Assembly (NCBI GenBank): GCA_002502685.1
Contig: DAQA01000001.1
Coordinates: 1 to 10,485, forward strand
Reading direction: 5' to 3'
Length of the DNA: 10,485 nt
Origin: Euryarchaeota archaeon UBA202
Lineage (GTDB): Archaea > Thermoplasmatota > E2 > UBA202
Shown here: positions 5,714-10,485 of the stretch, one piece after another
How positions within the stretch are numbered: the stretch's first letter is position 1
Layout of the letters: every line of letters starts with the position of its first letter
Program-made: the position numbers and the translations under genes
Notes under the pieces: generated by a model
Databases searched by the model: none
The model's input: the letters and a program-made list of their open reading frames with translations, nothing else
What the model was told of the DNA's origin: nothing

Positions 5714-6901
5714 ATGGCTATGCAAATTGGCATCGTGGGCAAGCCTAATGTAGGCAAGTCAACGTTTTTCAATGCGGCTACCCAAGCCCATGCAGAAATG
5801 GCATCTTATCCTTTCACCACAATAGATGCTAATCGTGGGGTAATGTATGCGCGTTTTCCATGCCCTTGCAAAGAATATGGTTTAACCTGTGACCCTCAGA
5901 ATTCAGAATGTAGAGATGGAATACGATATATACCCATTGAGGCAATTGACGTAGCTGGCCTTGTCCCCAAGGCTCATGAGGGACGTGGTTTAGGTAACAA
6001 GTTTTTAGATGATCTCCGACAGGCTTCGTGCTTGATTCATATCGTTGATGCTTCTGGATCGACAGATGAGGAAGGTAAGCCCTGTAAAATTGGCTCCCAT
6101 GATCCTCGTCTAGATATCACTTTTCTTGAGGAAGAAATTGATTATTGGATTAAGGGTATACTTTCTAAGGACTGGATGAGAATGATTCGTAAAGTTGAAT
6201 TGGAAGGGGAAAAAATTGGGGGATTGCTAGAAATTAAACTTACTGGCTTAGGTATTAAACTCAATGATATCCATCAGGCAGTAAAAAATCTAGGCTGTGA
6301 CACAGCTTTTAGCCAATGGACAGAGAAAGAGATTTTGTTATTGGCAAAAGAGATTCGAAAAATCAGCAAACCTATGATACTGGCTCTTAATAAATGCGAT
6401 AAGGTTGCTTCCGATATAATAGAAGAAATAGATGGGGGCGTGGCTATACCTACCAGTGCAGAAGCAGAACTTGCTTTGTCACATGCCGCAGAAAAAGGAT
6501 TAATCAAGTATAAACCAGGGGATTCACAATTTGTTATTGTTCATGATGAGAACATGAACGAAAAACAAATTAAGGCGTTAGAATTTTTACAGACACATGT
6601 TCTTGATAGCTATGGATCTACAGGTGTTCAAGACTGTATCGAAAAAGCTGTGTTTGATCTTTTAAAGCTCATTGTGGTATATCCTGTTGAAGACAGCACT
6701 CATTTTACCAATAAAGATGGTCAGGTTTTGCCTGATGCATACCTTATACCCCAGGGGTCAACTGCTCTTGATTTGGCTTATAAAATCCATACTGATATTG
6801 GTGATAAATTCATTCGAGCAATTGATGCCCGGACAAAACAGGTTATTGGTAGTGATCATGTACTTAAACATAATGATATTATTACCGTGATATCCAAATA
6901 A
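5714..6901 (+). CDS. YchF/OLA1-type translation-associated GTPase with C-terminal TGS domain
   Basis: This 395-residue Obg-superfamily P-loop protein is likely a cytosolic ribosome-associated nucleotide hydrolase. Nucleotide-binding motifs are the P-loop GKPNVGKST (9-17), TTID (35-38, switch I), DVAG (79-82) followed by LVPKAHEGRGLGN, NKCD (226-229) and TSAE (247-250). A TGS domain occupies about 320-395, with the recognisable LIPQGSTALDLAYKIH. Bacterial YchF and human OLA1 have an altered G4 motif (NxxE) that favours ATP. The canonical NKxD here predicts GTP use. A cysteine cluster (Cys50, 52, 59, 66) between switch I and G3 resembles a zinc or redox site and is known in archaeal members. 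The start could be ATG 5714 or ATG 5720; neither has a Shine-Dalgarno motif. Confidence 0.88.
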   Translation: MAMQIGIVGKPNVGKSTFFNAATQAHAEMASYPFTTIDANRGVMYARFPCPCKEYGLTCDPQNSECRDGIRYIPIEAIDVAGLVPKAHEGRGLGNKFLDDLRQASCLIHIVDASGSTDEEGKPCKIGSHDPRLDITFLEEEIDYWIKGILSKDWMRMIRKVELEGEKIGGLLEIKLTGLGIKLNDIHQAVKNLGCDTAFSQWTEKEILLLAKEIRKISKPMILALNKCDKVASDIIEEIDGGVAIPTSAEAELALSHAAEKGLIKYKPGDSQFVIVHDENMNEKQIKALEFLQTHVLDSYGSTGVQDCIEKAVFDLLKLIVVYPVEDSTHFTNKDGQVLPDAYLIPQGSTALDLAYKIHTDIGDKFIRAIDARTKQVIGSDHVLKHNDIITVISK

Positions 6902-6910
6902 TTATATAAT
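6902..6910 (+). promoter_or_regulatory. TATA box of the L15e operon (leaderless)
   Basis: TTATATAAT covers -29 to -21 relative to the L15e ATG at 6931 and begins immediately after the stop codon of the GTPase gene. The C/T-rich segment between box and ATG holds no Shine-Dalgarno motif, so translation probably begins on a leaderless mRNA. Confidence 0.6.
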
Positions 6911-6930
6911 ACTTTTTCTTTCCCCAAACC

Positions 6931-7506
6931 ATGAATCTCTATCGTCGCATCGCAGAGCAATGGAAGAAACCTGTTCATACATATAATTCTCCACAATGGG
7001 AACGATTAATTCAATGGAGATCAGGTAAAAGTTTTGTGAGGATAGAGAAACCTACACGGTTGGATAGGGCCAGATCATTGGGTTACAAAGCAAAACAAGG
7101 GTATGTTCTTGTCCGAGCGAGGGTACGCCGGGGTGGCCTTCGAAAGTCTCGTCCCGATAAAGGAAGAAAACCCTCACGGATGGGTTTCAAAAAACTAACT
7201 CCTGCCAAGTCCATCCAGCGAATTGCTGAGGAACGGGTTGCCAAAAGATATCCAAATATGGAAGTTTTAAATTCTTATTGGGTTGGAAAAGATGGGAAAG
7301 CGTATTATTATGAAGTTATCTTGGTTGATCCATCTCACCCCGTCATATCTCATGATTCCCGGATTAGGTGGATTTCAGCTGACAAGAACCGGGTTTTCCG
7401 GGGAAAAACATCTGTAGGGAAAAAAGGTAGAGGATTGAAAAATAAGGGAAAAGGAAGCGAAAAAACTCGTCCTTCTCTTAGGGTAAACAAAAAGCGGGGT
7501 AAATAA
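6931..7506 (+). CDS. rpl15e: Large ribosomal subunit protein L15e (eL15)
   Basis: This 191-residue basic protein of the large subunit is found only in archaea and eukaryotes, where it binds 23S/28S rRNA. Family hallmarks are the N-terminal MNLYRRIAEQWKKP, RIEKPTRLDRARSLGYKAKQGY (40-61), VRARVRRGGLRKSRPDKGR (65-83), ERVAKRYPNMEVLNSYWVG (106-124), the VDPSHPVI segment (142-149) and the glycine/lysine-rich tail after RGLKNKGKG. Length matches archaeal members (about 190-195). It is the first gene of a pair with the COG1325 RNA-binding protein, 9 nt downstream, an arrangement common in archaea. Confidence 0.97.
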   Translation: MNLYRRIAEQWKKPVHTYNSPQWERLIQWRSGKSFVRIEKPTRLDRARSLGYKAKQGYVLVRARVRRGGLRKSRPDKGRKPSRMGFKKLTPAKSIQRIAEERVAKRYPNMEVLNSYWVGKDGKAYYYEVILVDPSHPVISHDSRIRWISADKNRVFRGKTSVGKKGRGLKNKGKGSEKTRPSLRVNKKRGK

Positions 7507-7515
7507 CATTAGTCA

Positions 7516-7941
7516 ATGGCCTTATTTAGCCATATCTATTTTCGGATTTTTTGTTATCCCACCGAAGAGATTCACCGAGTGAAGGATGCTCTGCTTTTTG
7601 TTGCTTTTGGAGAAACTATTCCTGATGAAATTAACTTGCATGAAATACAAACATCAAGTGTATCAAAGACTCCAATCTTTATTTATGAGTTAATGCTGAA
7701 AGAAAAGCATCATATCAATGATTTTTTGGAAAAGATACACAAGCATATTTCTGTAAGTAAGCTTGAAAAACGCATCGATAATAAATGTTTTTTATATCTT
7801 CGATTAGATAAGCAAAAAGCATATAAAAAAAGGATATGTTTTAGCGATGCTGGGGATACAATATATTGTAAAGCAAAAATACAAGTTTATCCCACAAAAA
7901 AAACAGTGGCAATAAAAAAAATACGGAATTATTTTTCCTGA
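7516..7941 (+). CDS. COG1325-type RNA-binding protein (predicted exosome-associated subunit)
   Basis: This 141-residue protein begins HIYFRIFCYPTEEIHRVKDAL, the pattern of the small archaeal COG1325 family, whose members resemble an RL5-like alpha/beta fold and are often annotated 'RNA-binding protein / exosome subunit'. Other conserved-looking parts are the GETIP segment near residue 33, FIYELMLK (53-60) and CFLYLRLDKQKAY (92-104). It is nearly half lysine, isoleucine and other AT-rich-codon residues, as expected from genome composition. It follows L15e by 9 nt without a Shine-Dalgarno motif, so it is probably co-transcribed. Genomic linkage of this family to L15e and RNA-processing genes is established; a biochemical function is not well defined. 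Confidence 0.75.
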   Translation: MALFSHIYFRIFCYPTEEIHRVKDALLFVAFGETIPDEINLHEIQTSSVSKTPIFIYELMLKEKHHINDFLEKIHKHISVSKLEKRIDNKCFLYLRLDKQKAYKKRICFSDAGDTIYCKAKIQVYPTKKTVAIKKIRNYFS

Positions 7942-8040
7942 TTTTCCTTTATACACCTGCAATTCACCCCTTGTATCCCCTTTAACCCTCTACTCTTTTA
8001 ATTATCATCCTATACCAAGTCACTAACACTCTAACCTTTT
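7942..8040 (+). terminator. C/T-rich, nearly G-free tract after the L15e operon
   Basis: By hand count the 99 nt after the stop codon contain 33 C but only 3 G, and are rich in T (TTTTCCTTT, CCCCTTTAACCC, CTACTCTTTTAATT). There is no convincing hairpin and no ORF. T-rich runs fit archaeal termination, including factor-dependent ending by the FttA/aCPSF1 nuclease at U-rich sites. The strong C over G skew is reminiscent of unstructured rut-like RNA. Termination is inferred from position and composition. Confidence 0.4.
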
Positions 8041-8101
8041 GTAGTTGCTGAATTTAAACAAGGGGTAAAGTATAATAAATAAATGAAAGGATTAGAAAAA
8101 A

Positions 8102-8109
8102 GATATAAG
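8102..8109 (+). promoter_or_regulatory. Candidate TATA box of the thioredoxin gene
   Basis: GATATAAG lies about 29-36 nt before the ATG at 8138 and would give a very short leader. The surrounding 8041-8137 is A-rich with other TATA-like elements (AGTATAATAAATAA around 8067-8080), so the exact box is uncertain. Confidence 0.35.
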
Positions 8110-8137
8110 TTATGAGAAACTATAAAAAAAACGTAAC

Positions 8138-8536
8138 ATGGGACTATTAGATATCCTTGGGATGAGGAAAAAAAGAGAACCTCTTTCATTAGAAGAATGG
8201 CCTACTGCAGTGGTACAACTAGATGATAAGACCTTTATTTTATTTATCGAAAAATATCCTCTTTCCTTAGTGGATTTCTGGGCACCATGGTGCACTCCCT
8301 GTAAAACAATGTCATCCAGGATTCAACGTTTATCAAAACTATATAAAGGAAAGGTGGCCGTTGGAAAACTCAATATCGAGCAATATAGAAAGATAGCAGA
8401 TCAACATCATGTTATGAGCATTCCCTATCTAGTTTTTTTTAGTTATGGAAAAAAAGTAGCTAGTCTTGCTGGAGCTAAATCTTTGGTGGATATCAAACGT
8501 AAAGTTGATAGTTTACAAAAAAAATTTACATATTAA
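8138..8536 (+). CDS. Thioredoxin-fold protein with CTPC active site
   Basis: This 132-residue protein contains a thioredoxin domain from about residue 24 to the end. The strand SLVDFWAPWC leads into the redox motif W51-C-T-P-C-K56, and the cis-proline is Pro96 in SIPYLVFF, opposite the active site. The usual thioredoxin motif is CGPC; threonine replaces glycine here, which in known enzymes can shift redox potential or partner choice. A 23-residue N-terminal extension (MGLLDILGMRKKREPLSLEEWP) precedes the fold; it is amphipathic and basic and not an obvious signal peptide, so a cytosolic location is likely. No thioredoxin reductase gene is in the window. The gene appears to be transcribed alone. 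Confidence 0.88.
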   Translation: MGLLDILGMRKKREPLSLEEWPTAVVQLDDKTFILFIEKYPLSLVDFWAPWCTPCKTMSSRIQRLSKLYKGKVAVGKLNIEQYRKIADQHHVMSIPYLVFFSYGKKVASLAGAKSLVDIKRKVDSLQKKFTY

Positions 8537-8607
8537 TATAAGGAGTTGGAGAAATTCTTTTGTAAAGGAATTATAGATTGATTTTATTTTTTTTTGGCCT
8601 ATTTAGC

Positions 8608-8820
8608 ATGATTAATAAAATTTATTTCAACGGCATTAGTGCTATTCCTATAGCCCAAAATAAAGAATGTCTGCTGTACACCTTAGCGCTGTATGTTAGA
8701 CAGTACTGCAATAACGAAAAATCTAAACAGGGAATTGATGCTAACACTCTGCATCAAATATTAGACACCATTGATAACAAAAAAGACGAGACGAAAACCC
8801 TCGATTTGGCATACCAGTAA
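8608..8820 (+). CDS. Hypothetical 70-residue protein (orphan ORF)
   Basis: From ATG 8608 the frame encodes 70 residues, beginning MINKIYFNGISAIP and ending TKTLDLAYQ. I do not recognise it. No membrane segment or cysteine motif is visible (Cys31 and Cys43 counted only as isolated residues); the second half is hydrophilic and helix-like. A T-rich TTTTATTTT element at 8582-8590 ends 18 nt before the ATG and could be a leaderless promoter. A TTG start at 8578 would add a hydrophobic MILFFFGLFS stretch, but that part is simply the T-rich element translated. Codon use differs from its neighbours: four of eight leucines use CTG, which is rare elsewhere here, suggesting recent acquisition or non-coding DNA. 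A hairpin follows the stop. A non-coding RNA or chance ORF remains possible. Confidence 0.4.
   Translation: MINKIYFNGISAIPIAQNKECLLYTLALYVRQYCNNEKSKQGIDANTLHQILDTIDNKKDETKTLDLAYQ
8735..8757. repeat. TTGATGC / GCATCAA inverted repeat inside the orphan ORF
   Basis: Perfect 7-bp arms at 8735-8741 and 8751-8757 enclose a 9-nt loop. Such a hairpin within a short ORF of odd composition raises the possibility that this locus makes a structured RNA rather than, or as well as, a protein. Confidence 0.45.
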
Positions 8821-8838
8821 CCATGTCAAAGCCTTAAT

Positions 8839-8862
8839 AAACTCCCTCATTTTTGGGGGTTT
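8839..8862 (+). terminator. Hairpin after the orphan ORF, overlapping a TATA box
   Basis: AAACTCCC (8839-8846) pairs with GGGGGTTT (8855-8862) through eight pairs including one G-U, around the loop TCATTTTT. It lies 18 nt after the orphan stop codon. The T-rich loop and right arm could end transcription, while the right arm runs straight into the first TTTTATAAGGTT element of the rpo7 promoter region. Confidence 0.45.
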
Positions 8863-8901
8863 TATAAGGTTAGTTTGTTAAACCACTACTTTTATAAGGT
8901 T
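8860..8901 (+). promoter_or_regulatory. Duplicated TATA element upstream of rpo7
   Basis: The 12-mer TTTTATAAGGTT occurs twice, at 8860-8871 and 8890-8901, exactly 30 bp apart. In the downstream copy TTTATA lies at -30 to -25 relative to the rpo7 ATG (8921), ideal for a leaderless transcript. The upstream copy would start transcription near 8890 and give a leader of about 30 nt. No Shine-Dalgarno motif is present. Tandem promoters for this transcription/translation operon are inferred from the repeats. Confidence 0.6.
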
Positions 8902-8920
8902 TGGTCATATTTCATGCGAG

Positions 8921-9505
8921 ATGTACCAGATGATAGAACTGAATAATACTATAAGGATACCCCCGGAGTATATTGGAAGGGATCTAGATAATGCAGCAGA
9001 TAAAATAGTCAAAAAAACTTTTGAGGGAAAGATAGATAAAAAAAATGGCTTAATTGTAGCCACAAAAGATGTGAAAAGGTTACAGGAAGGAAAAGTTATT
9101 CATGGTGATGGGGCCGTCTACCAAGAAGTTACTTTCAAGGCATTAACGTTTAAACCCCTTTTACATGAAGTTATCCATGGAATTATCTGTGAAATATCTG
9201 ATTTTGGTGCATTTTGCCACATTGGTCCTTTGGATGCATTGATACATAAAAGCCAGATTATGGACGATCATATACTAATAGATAAAGAAAATAAAAGATT
9301 AACAGGAAAAAAAACAAAACATTCCTTGACGTTTGGTGATAAAGTAAAGGCCAGAATAATTGCTATTTCATTTAATGAATTAAACCCTCGTGAAAGTAAA
9401 ATTGGATTAACAATGAGACAACCGGCATTAGGCAAGGAAGAATGGCAAAAAGACCAAAAAGAAGAAAATAAGGAAAAAAAGAAAAAGCAAGGAAAAAAGG
9501 AATAA
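8921..9505 (+). CDS. rpo7: DNA-directed RNA polymerase subunit Rpo7 (E')
   Basis: This 194-residue stalk subunit of archaeal RNA polymerase is the homologue of eukaryotic RPB7; with Rpo4 it binds nascent RNA and assists open-complex formation and termination. The start MYQMIELNNTIRIPPE is the typical N-terminus of the tip domain (about 1-80), which also contains GDGAVYQEVTFKALTFKP (62-79). An S1/OB RNA-binding domain follows (about 82-166), with GIICEISDFGAFCHIGPLDALIH and ending SKIGLTMRQPALG. The last 20 or so residues are an unusually Lys/Glu/Gln-rich tail. The ATG at 8921 is backed by the promoter spacing; ATG 8930 would lose conserved residues. It begins an operon, with spt4 only 1 nt downstream. 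Confidence 0.96.
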   Translation: MYQMIELNNTIRIPPEYIGRDLDNAADKIVKKTFEGKIDKKNGLIVATKDVKRLQEGKVIHGDGAVYQEVTFKALTFKPLLHEVIHGIICEISDFGAFCHIGPLDALIHKSQIMDDHILIDKENKRLTGKKTKHSLTFGDKVKARIIAISFNELNPRESKIGLTMRQPALGKEEWQKDQKEENKEKKKKQGKKE

Positions 9506-9506
9506 G

Positions 9507-9683
9507 ATGAAAGCGTGTAAAAATTGCCATTTACTAACAAATAAAAATATTTGTCCTATTTGCGGAATACCAACTTCTAGCCATTGGAAGGGGTATCTTA
9601 TCATAGTGGATCCCAAAGAATCAAGAATTGCTGATAAACTGAATCTTAAAGCCAAAGGAAAATATGCCTTGAAGGTAAGATAA
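9507..9683 (+). CDS. spt4: Transcription elongation factor Spt4 (RNA polymerase subunit E'')
   Basis: The frame from ATG 9507 to TAA 9681-9683 encodes 58 residues: MKACKNCHLL, a second metal half-site ICPICG, then SSHWKGYLIIVDPKESRIA and a basic C-terminus. Cys4, Cys7, Cys16 and Cys19 form the zinc site of archaeal Spt4, and the W-KGY-iI-DPe-S-IA pattern is the family signature for contact with Spt5. With Spt5 it forms the clamp-binding processivity factor of RNA polymerase. Length matches archaeal Spt4 (about 60). It starts 1 nt after the rpo7 stop, with AAGGA a few nt upstream inside rpo7, and ends 2 nt before the dephospho-CoA kinase gene. Confidence 0.95.
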   Translation: MKACKNCHLLTNKNICPICGIPTSSHWKGYLIIVDPKESRIADKLNLKAKGKYALKVR

Positions 9684-9685
9684 TA

Positions 9686-10195
9686 ATGATGTACAAACTA
9701 CCGACTGAATTTCGATCCGAGCTTAGGAATAATATTGGAGAGATTATTGATGAAAACCAATTAAGGGATAAGATAAAAGGAAGAGTTGTAGCTGTGGGTG
9801 ATGAAGTGACCTTAACATTGAAAAAAGTTGGTATTGAACCTGACATGTGTATCGTTGATTTTAAGAGTGGAAGAAAAAAATTTGGTGAAGAGCAACAAAA
9901 AAAAATCAAAAAAATTGGGGAACAGGTACTCACAGTTGTCAATCCTCCTGAACGTATCACCAAAGAGTTATGGGAAAGTATTTCAATTGGATATTCATCT
10001 AAAAAACGAACACGAATAGAGGTTGAAGGAGAAGAGGATATGGCTGCTCTCCCTGCCATTTTACTGGCCCCAAAAAATACAACAGTAATCTATGGCTTAC
10101 CTTCCAAAGGTATTGCAATGATAGATGTGAAAGAAAAACAAAAAGAGATAGTCCGTGGTTTTCTCAACAAAATGGAGGATAACAATGGAAATTGA
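9686..10195 (+). CDS. GTP-dependent dephospho-CoA kinase (DUF359 family)
   Basis: This 169-residue protein belongs to the archaeal family (COG1909/DUF359) shown in Thermococcus kodakarensis to phosphorylate dephospho-CoA with GTP, the last step of CoA synthesis, in place of bacterial CoaE. Family motifs are YKLP at the start, VVAVGDEVT (34-42), CIVDFKSGR (55-63), VVNPP (84-88), the acidic VEGEEDMAALP (113-123) and VIYGLPSKGIAMIDV (134-148). It has no P-loop, as expected for this family. Two adjacent ATGs (9686, 9689) are possible starts. It lies between spt4 and rps24e, a conserved archaeal neighbourhood, and its last 11 nt overlap rps24e, so translation may be coupled. Confidence 0.93.
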   Translation: MMYKLPTEFRSELRNNIGEIIDENQLRDKIKGRVVAVGDEVTLTLKKVGIEPDMCIVDFKSGRKKFGEEQQKKIKKIGEQVLTVVNPPERITKELWESISIGYSSKKRTRIEVEGEEDMAALPAILLAPKNTTVIYGLPSKGIAMIDVKEKQKEIVRGFLNKMEDNNGN

Positions 10196-10485
10196 AATTG
10201 AGAATATGAAAGAAAATAAGCTTTTTGACAGAGTAGAGATTAATTTCAAATTAGTCCATGAAGGTGGAACCCCTACGAGGAAAAGAATTAGGGAAAGCCT
10301 TGCAGAAAAATTAGGGGAAAAAAATAAGATAATTATTATTGAATGGATGAAATCTCGTTACGGTGTATCAGAAACACTTGGATACGCAAAGATTTATCCG
10401 TCTAGAACAAGTGCAGAAAAAATTGAGCCCAGATATATCTTCAAAAGAAATTTAGGTGAAACAAAAAAACCTGCAGAGAAACCTA
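10185..10485 (+). CDS. rps24e: Small ribosomal subunit protein S24e (eS24), 3' end outside window
   Basis: One hundred codons are present without a stop, starting MEIEIENMKENKLFDRVEI. S24e hallmarks include an N-terminal beta-strand pair, HEGGTPTRKRIRESLAEKLG (26-45) and the SRYGVSETLGYAKIYPS segment (57-73), where archaeal and eukaryotic S24e share G-x-S-x-G-x-A-x-I/V-Y. It is a small-subunit protein absent from bacteria. The start overlaps the preceding gene by 11 nt, and GGAGG at 10174-10178 gives a good Shine-Dalgarno site. Archaeal S24e is usually about 100-130 residues, so only a short charged tail should be missing. rps27ae often follows in archaea. Confidence 0.94.
   Translation, partial: MEIEIENMKENKLFDRVEINFKLVHEGGTPTRKRIRESLAEKLGEKNKIIIIEWMKSRYGVSETLGYAKIYPSRTSAEKIEPRYIFKRNLGETKKPAEKP

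Noticed and set aside
8578..8607. TTG start for the orphan ORF, giving an N-terminal hydrophobic segment
   Set aside because: The added residues are the translation of a T-rich element that looks like a promoter, and no Shine-Dalgarno motif is suitably placed; ATG 8608 is preferred.
8930..8950. GATGATA...CTGA resembling C and D boxes
   Set aside because: It lies in the conserved first codons of rpo7, and the boxes are only a few nucleotides apart.
9268..9655. Two minus-strand open frames rich in Phe/Leu
   Set aside because: These are complements of the Lys-rich tail of Rpo7 and of spt4; the hydrophobic runs come from AAA/AAG codons read in antisense.
9646..10059. 137-codon open frame on the minus strand
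   Set aside because: It lies antisense to the dephospho-CoA kinase gene, which has clear family motifs; the translation is Ser/Phe/Ile-rich with no recognisable motif.
1..10485. Mobile elements, CRISPR arrays, toxin-antitoxin or defence genes
   Set aside because: No transposase, integrase, regularly spaced repeats, nuclease/helicase defence module or toxin-antitoxin pair is visible; the recognised genes are housekeeping families.

Overview
The window is a piece of an AT-rich archaeal chromosome. Several genes exist only in archaea or are shared with eukaryotes: ribosomal proteins L15e and S24e, RNA polymerase subunit Rpo7 (E'), Spt4 (E''), a THUMP-type tRNA G10 methyltransferase, a GTP-dependent dephospho-CoA kinase, and an exosome-associated RNA-binding protein. 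The tRNA-Ala lacks an encoded CCA. Many genes have a TATA-like box about 22-31 nt before the ATG and no Shine-Dalgarno motif, which points to leaderless transcripts. This fits a euryarchaeal lineage, perhaps Thermoplasmatota-like; that placement is inference, since no rRNA is present. I see no mobile element, CRISPR array, defence locus or integration signature. The window is mostly core housekeeping DNA.

Layout. 1-63: last 20 codons of a protein ending in a PCNA-binding motif, probably flap endonuclease 1. 64-257: an intergenic region with three inverted repeats. 258-1664: adenylosuccinate lyase (purB), with a strong Shine-Dalgarno motif. 1760-2368: an AAG/MPG-type 3-methyladenine DNA glycosylase. 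Converging on it from the minus strand is a two-gene unit: a membrane protein with a bacterial-type PH domain (4201-3362), then tRNA G10 methyltransferase (3356-2358). 4392-4463: tRNA-Ala(GGC). 5637-4522 (minus): a multi-pass site-2 protease, transcribed divergently from a YchF/OLA1-type GTPase with a TGS domain (5714-6901). 6931-7941: L15e followed by the COG1325 RNA-binding protein. 8138-8536: a thioredoxin-fold protein with a CTPC active site. 8608-8820: an orphan 70-residue ORF. 8921-10485: the rpo7 - spt4 - dephospho-CoA kinase - rps24e operon, running off the end of the window.

The genes fall into information processing (L15e, S24e, Rpo7, Spt4, TrmG10, the TGS GTPase, the COG1325 protein, tRNA-Ala), DNA repair or replication (AAG; probable FEN1), nucleotide and cofactor synthesis (PurB, dephospho-CoA kinase) and membrane or redox functions (S2P, PH-domain protein, thioredoxin). 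The less ordinary signals lie between genes: the hairpin-rich region before purB, a C-rich and nearly G-free tract after the L15e operon, duplicated TATA boxes before rpo7, and the orphan small ORF with unusual codon use. I found no clear evidence of a wholly new biological system.
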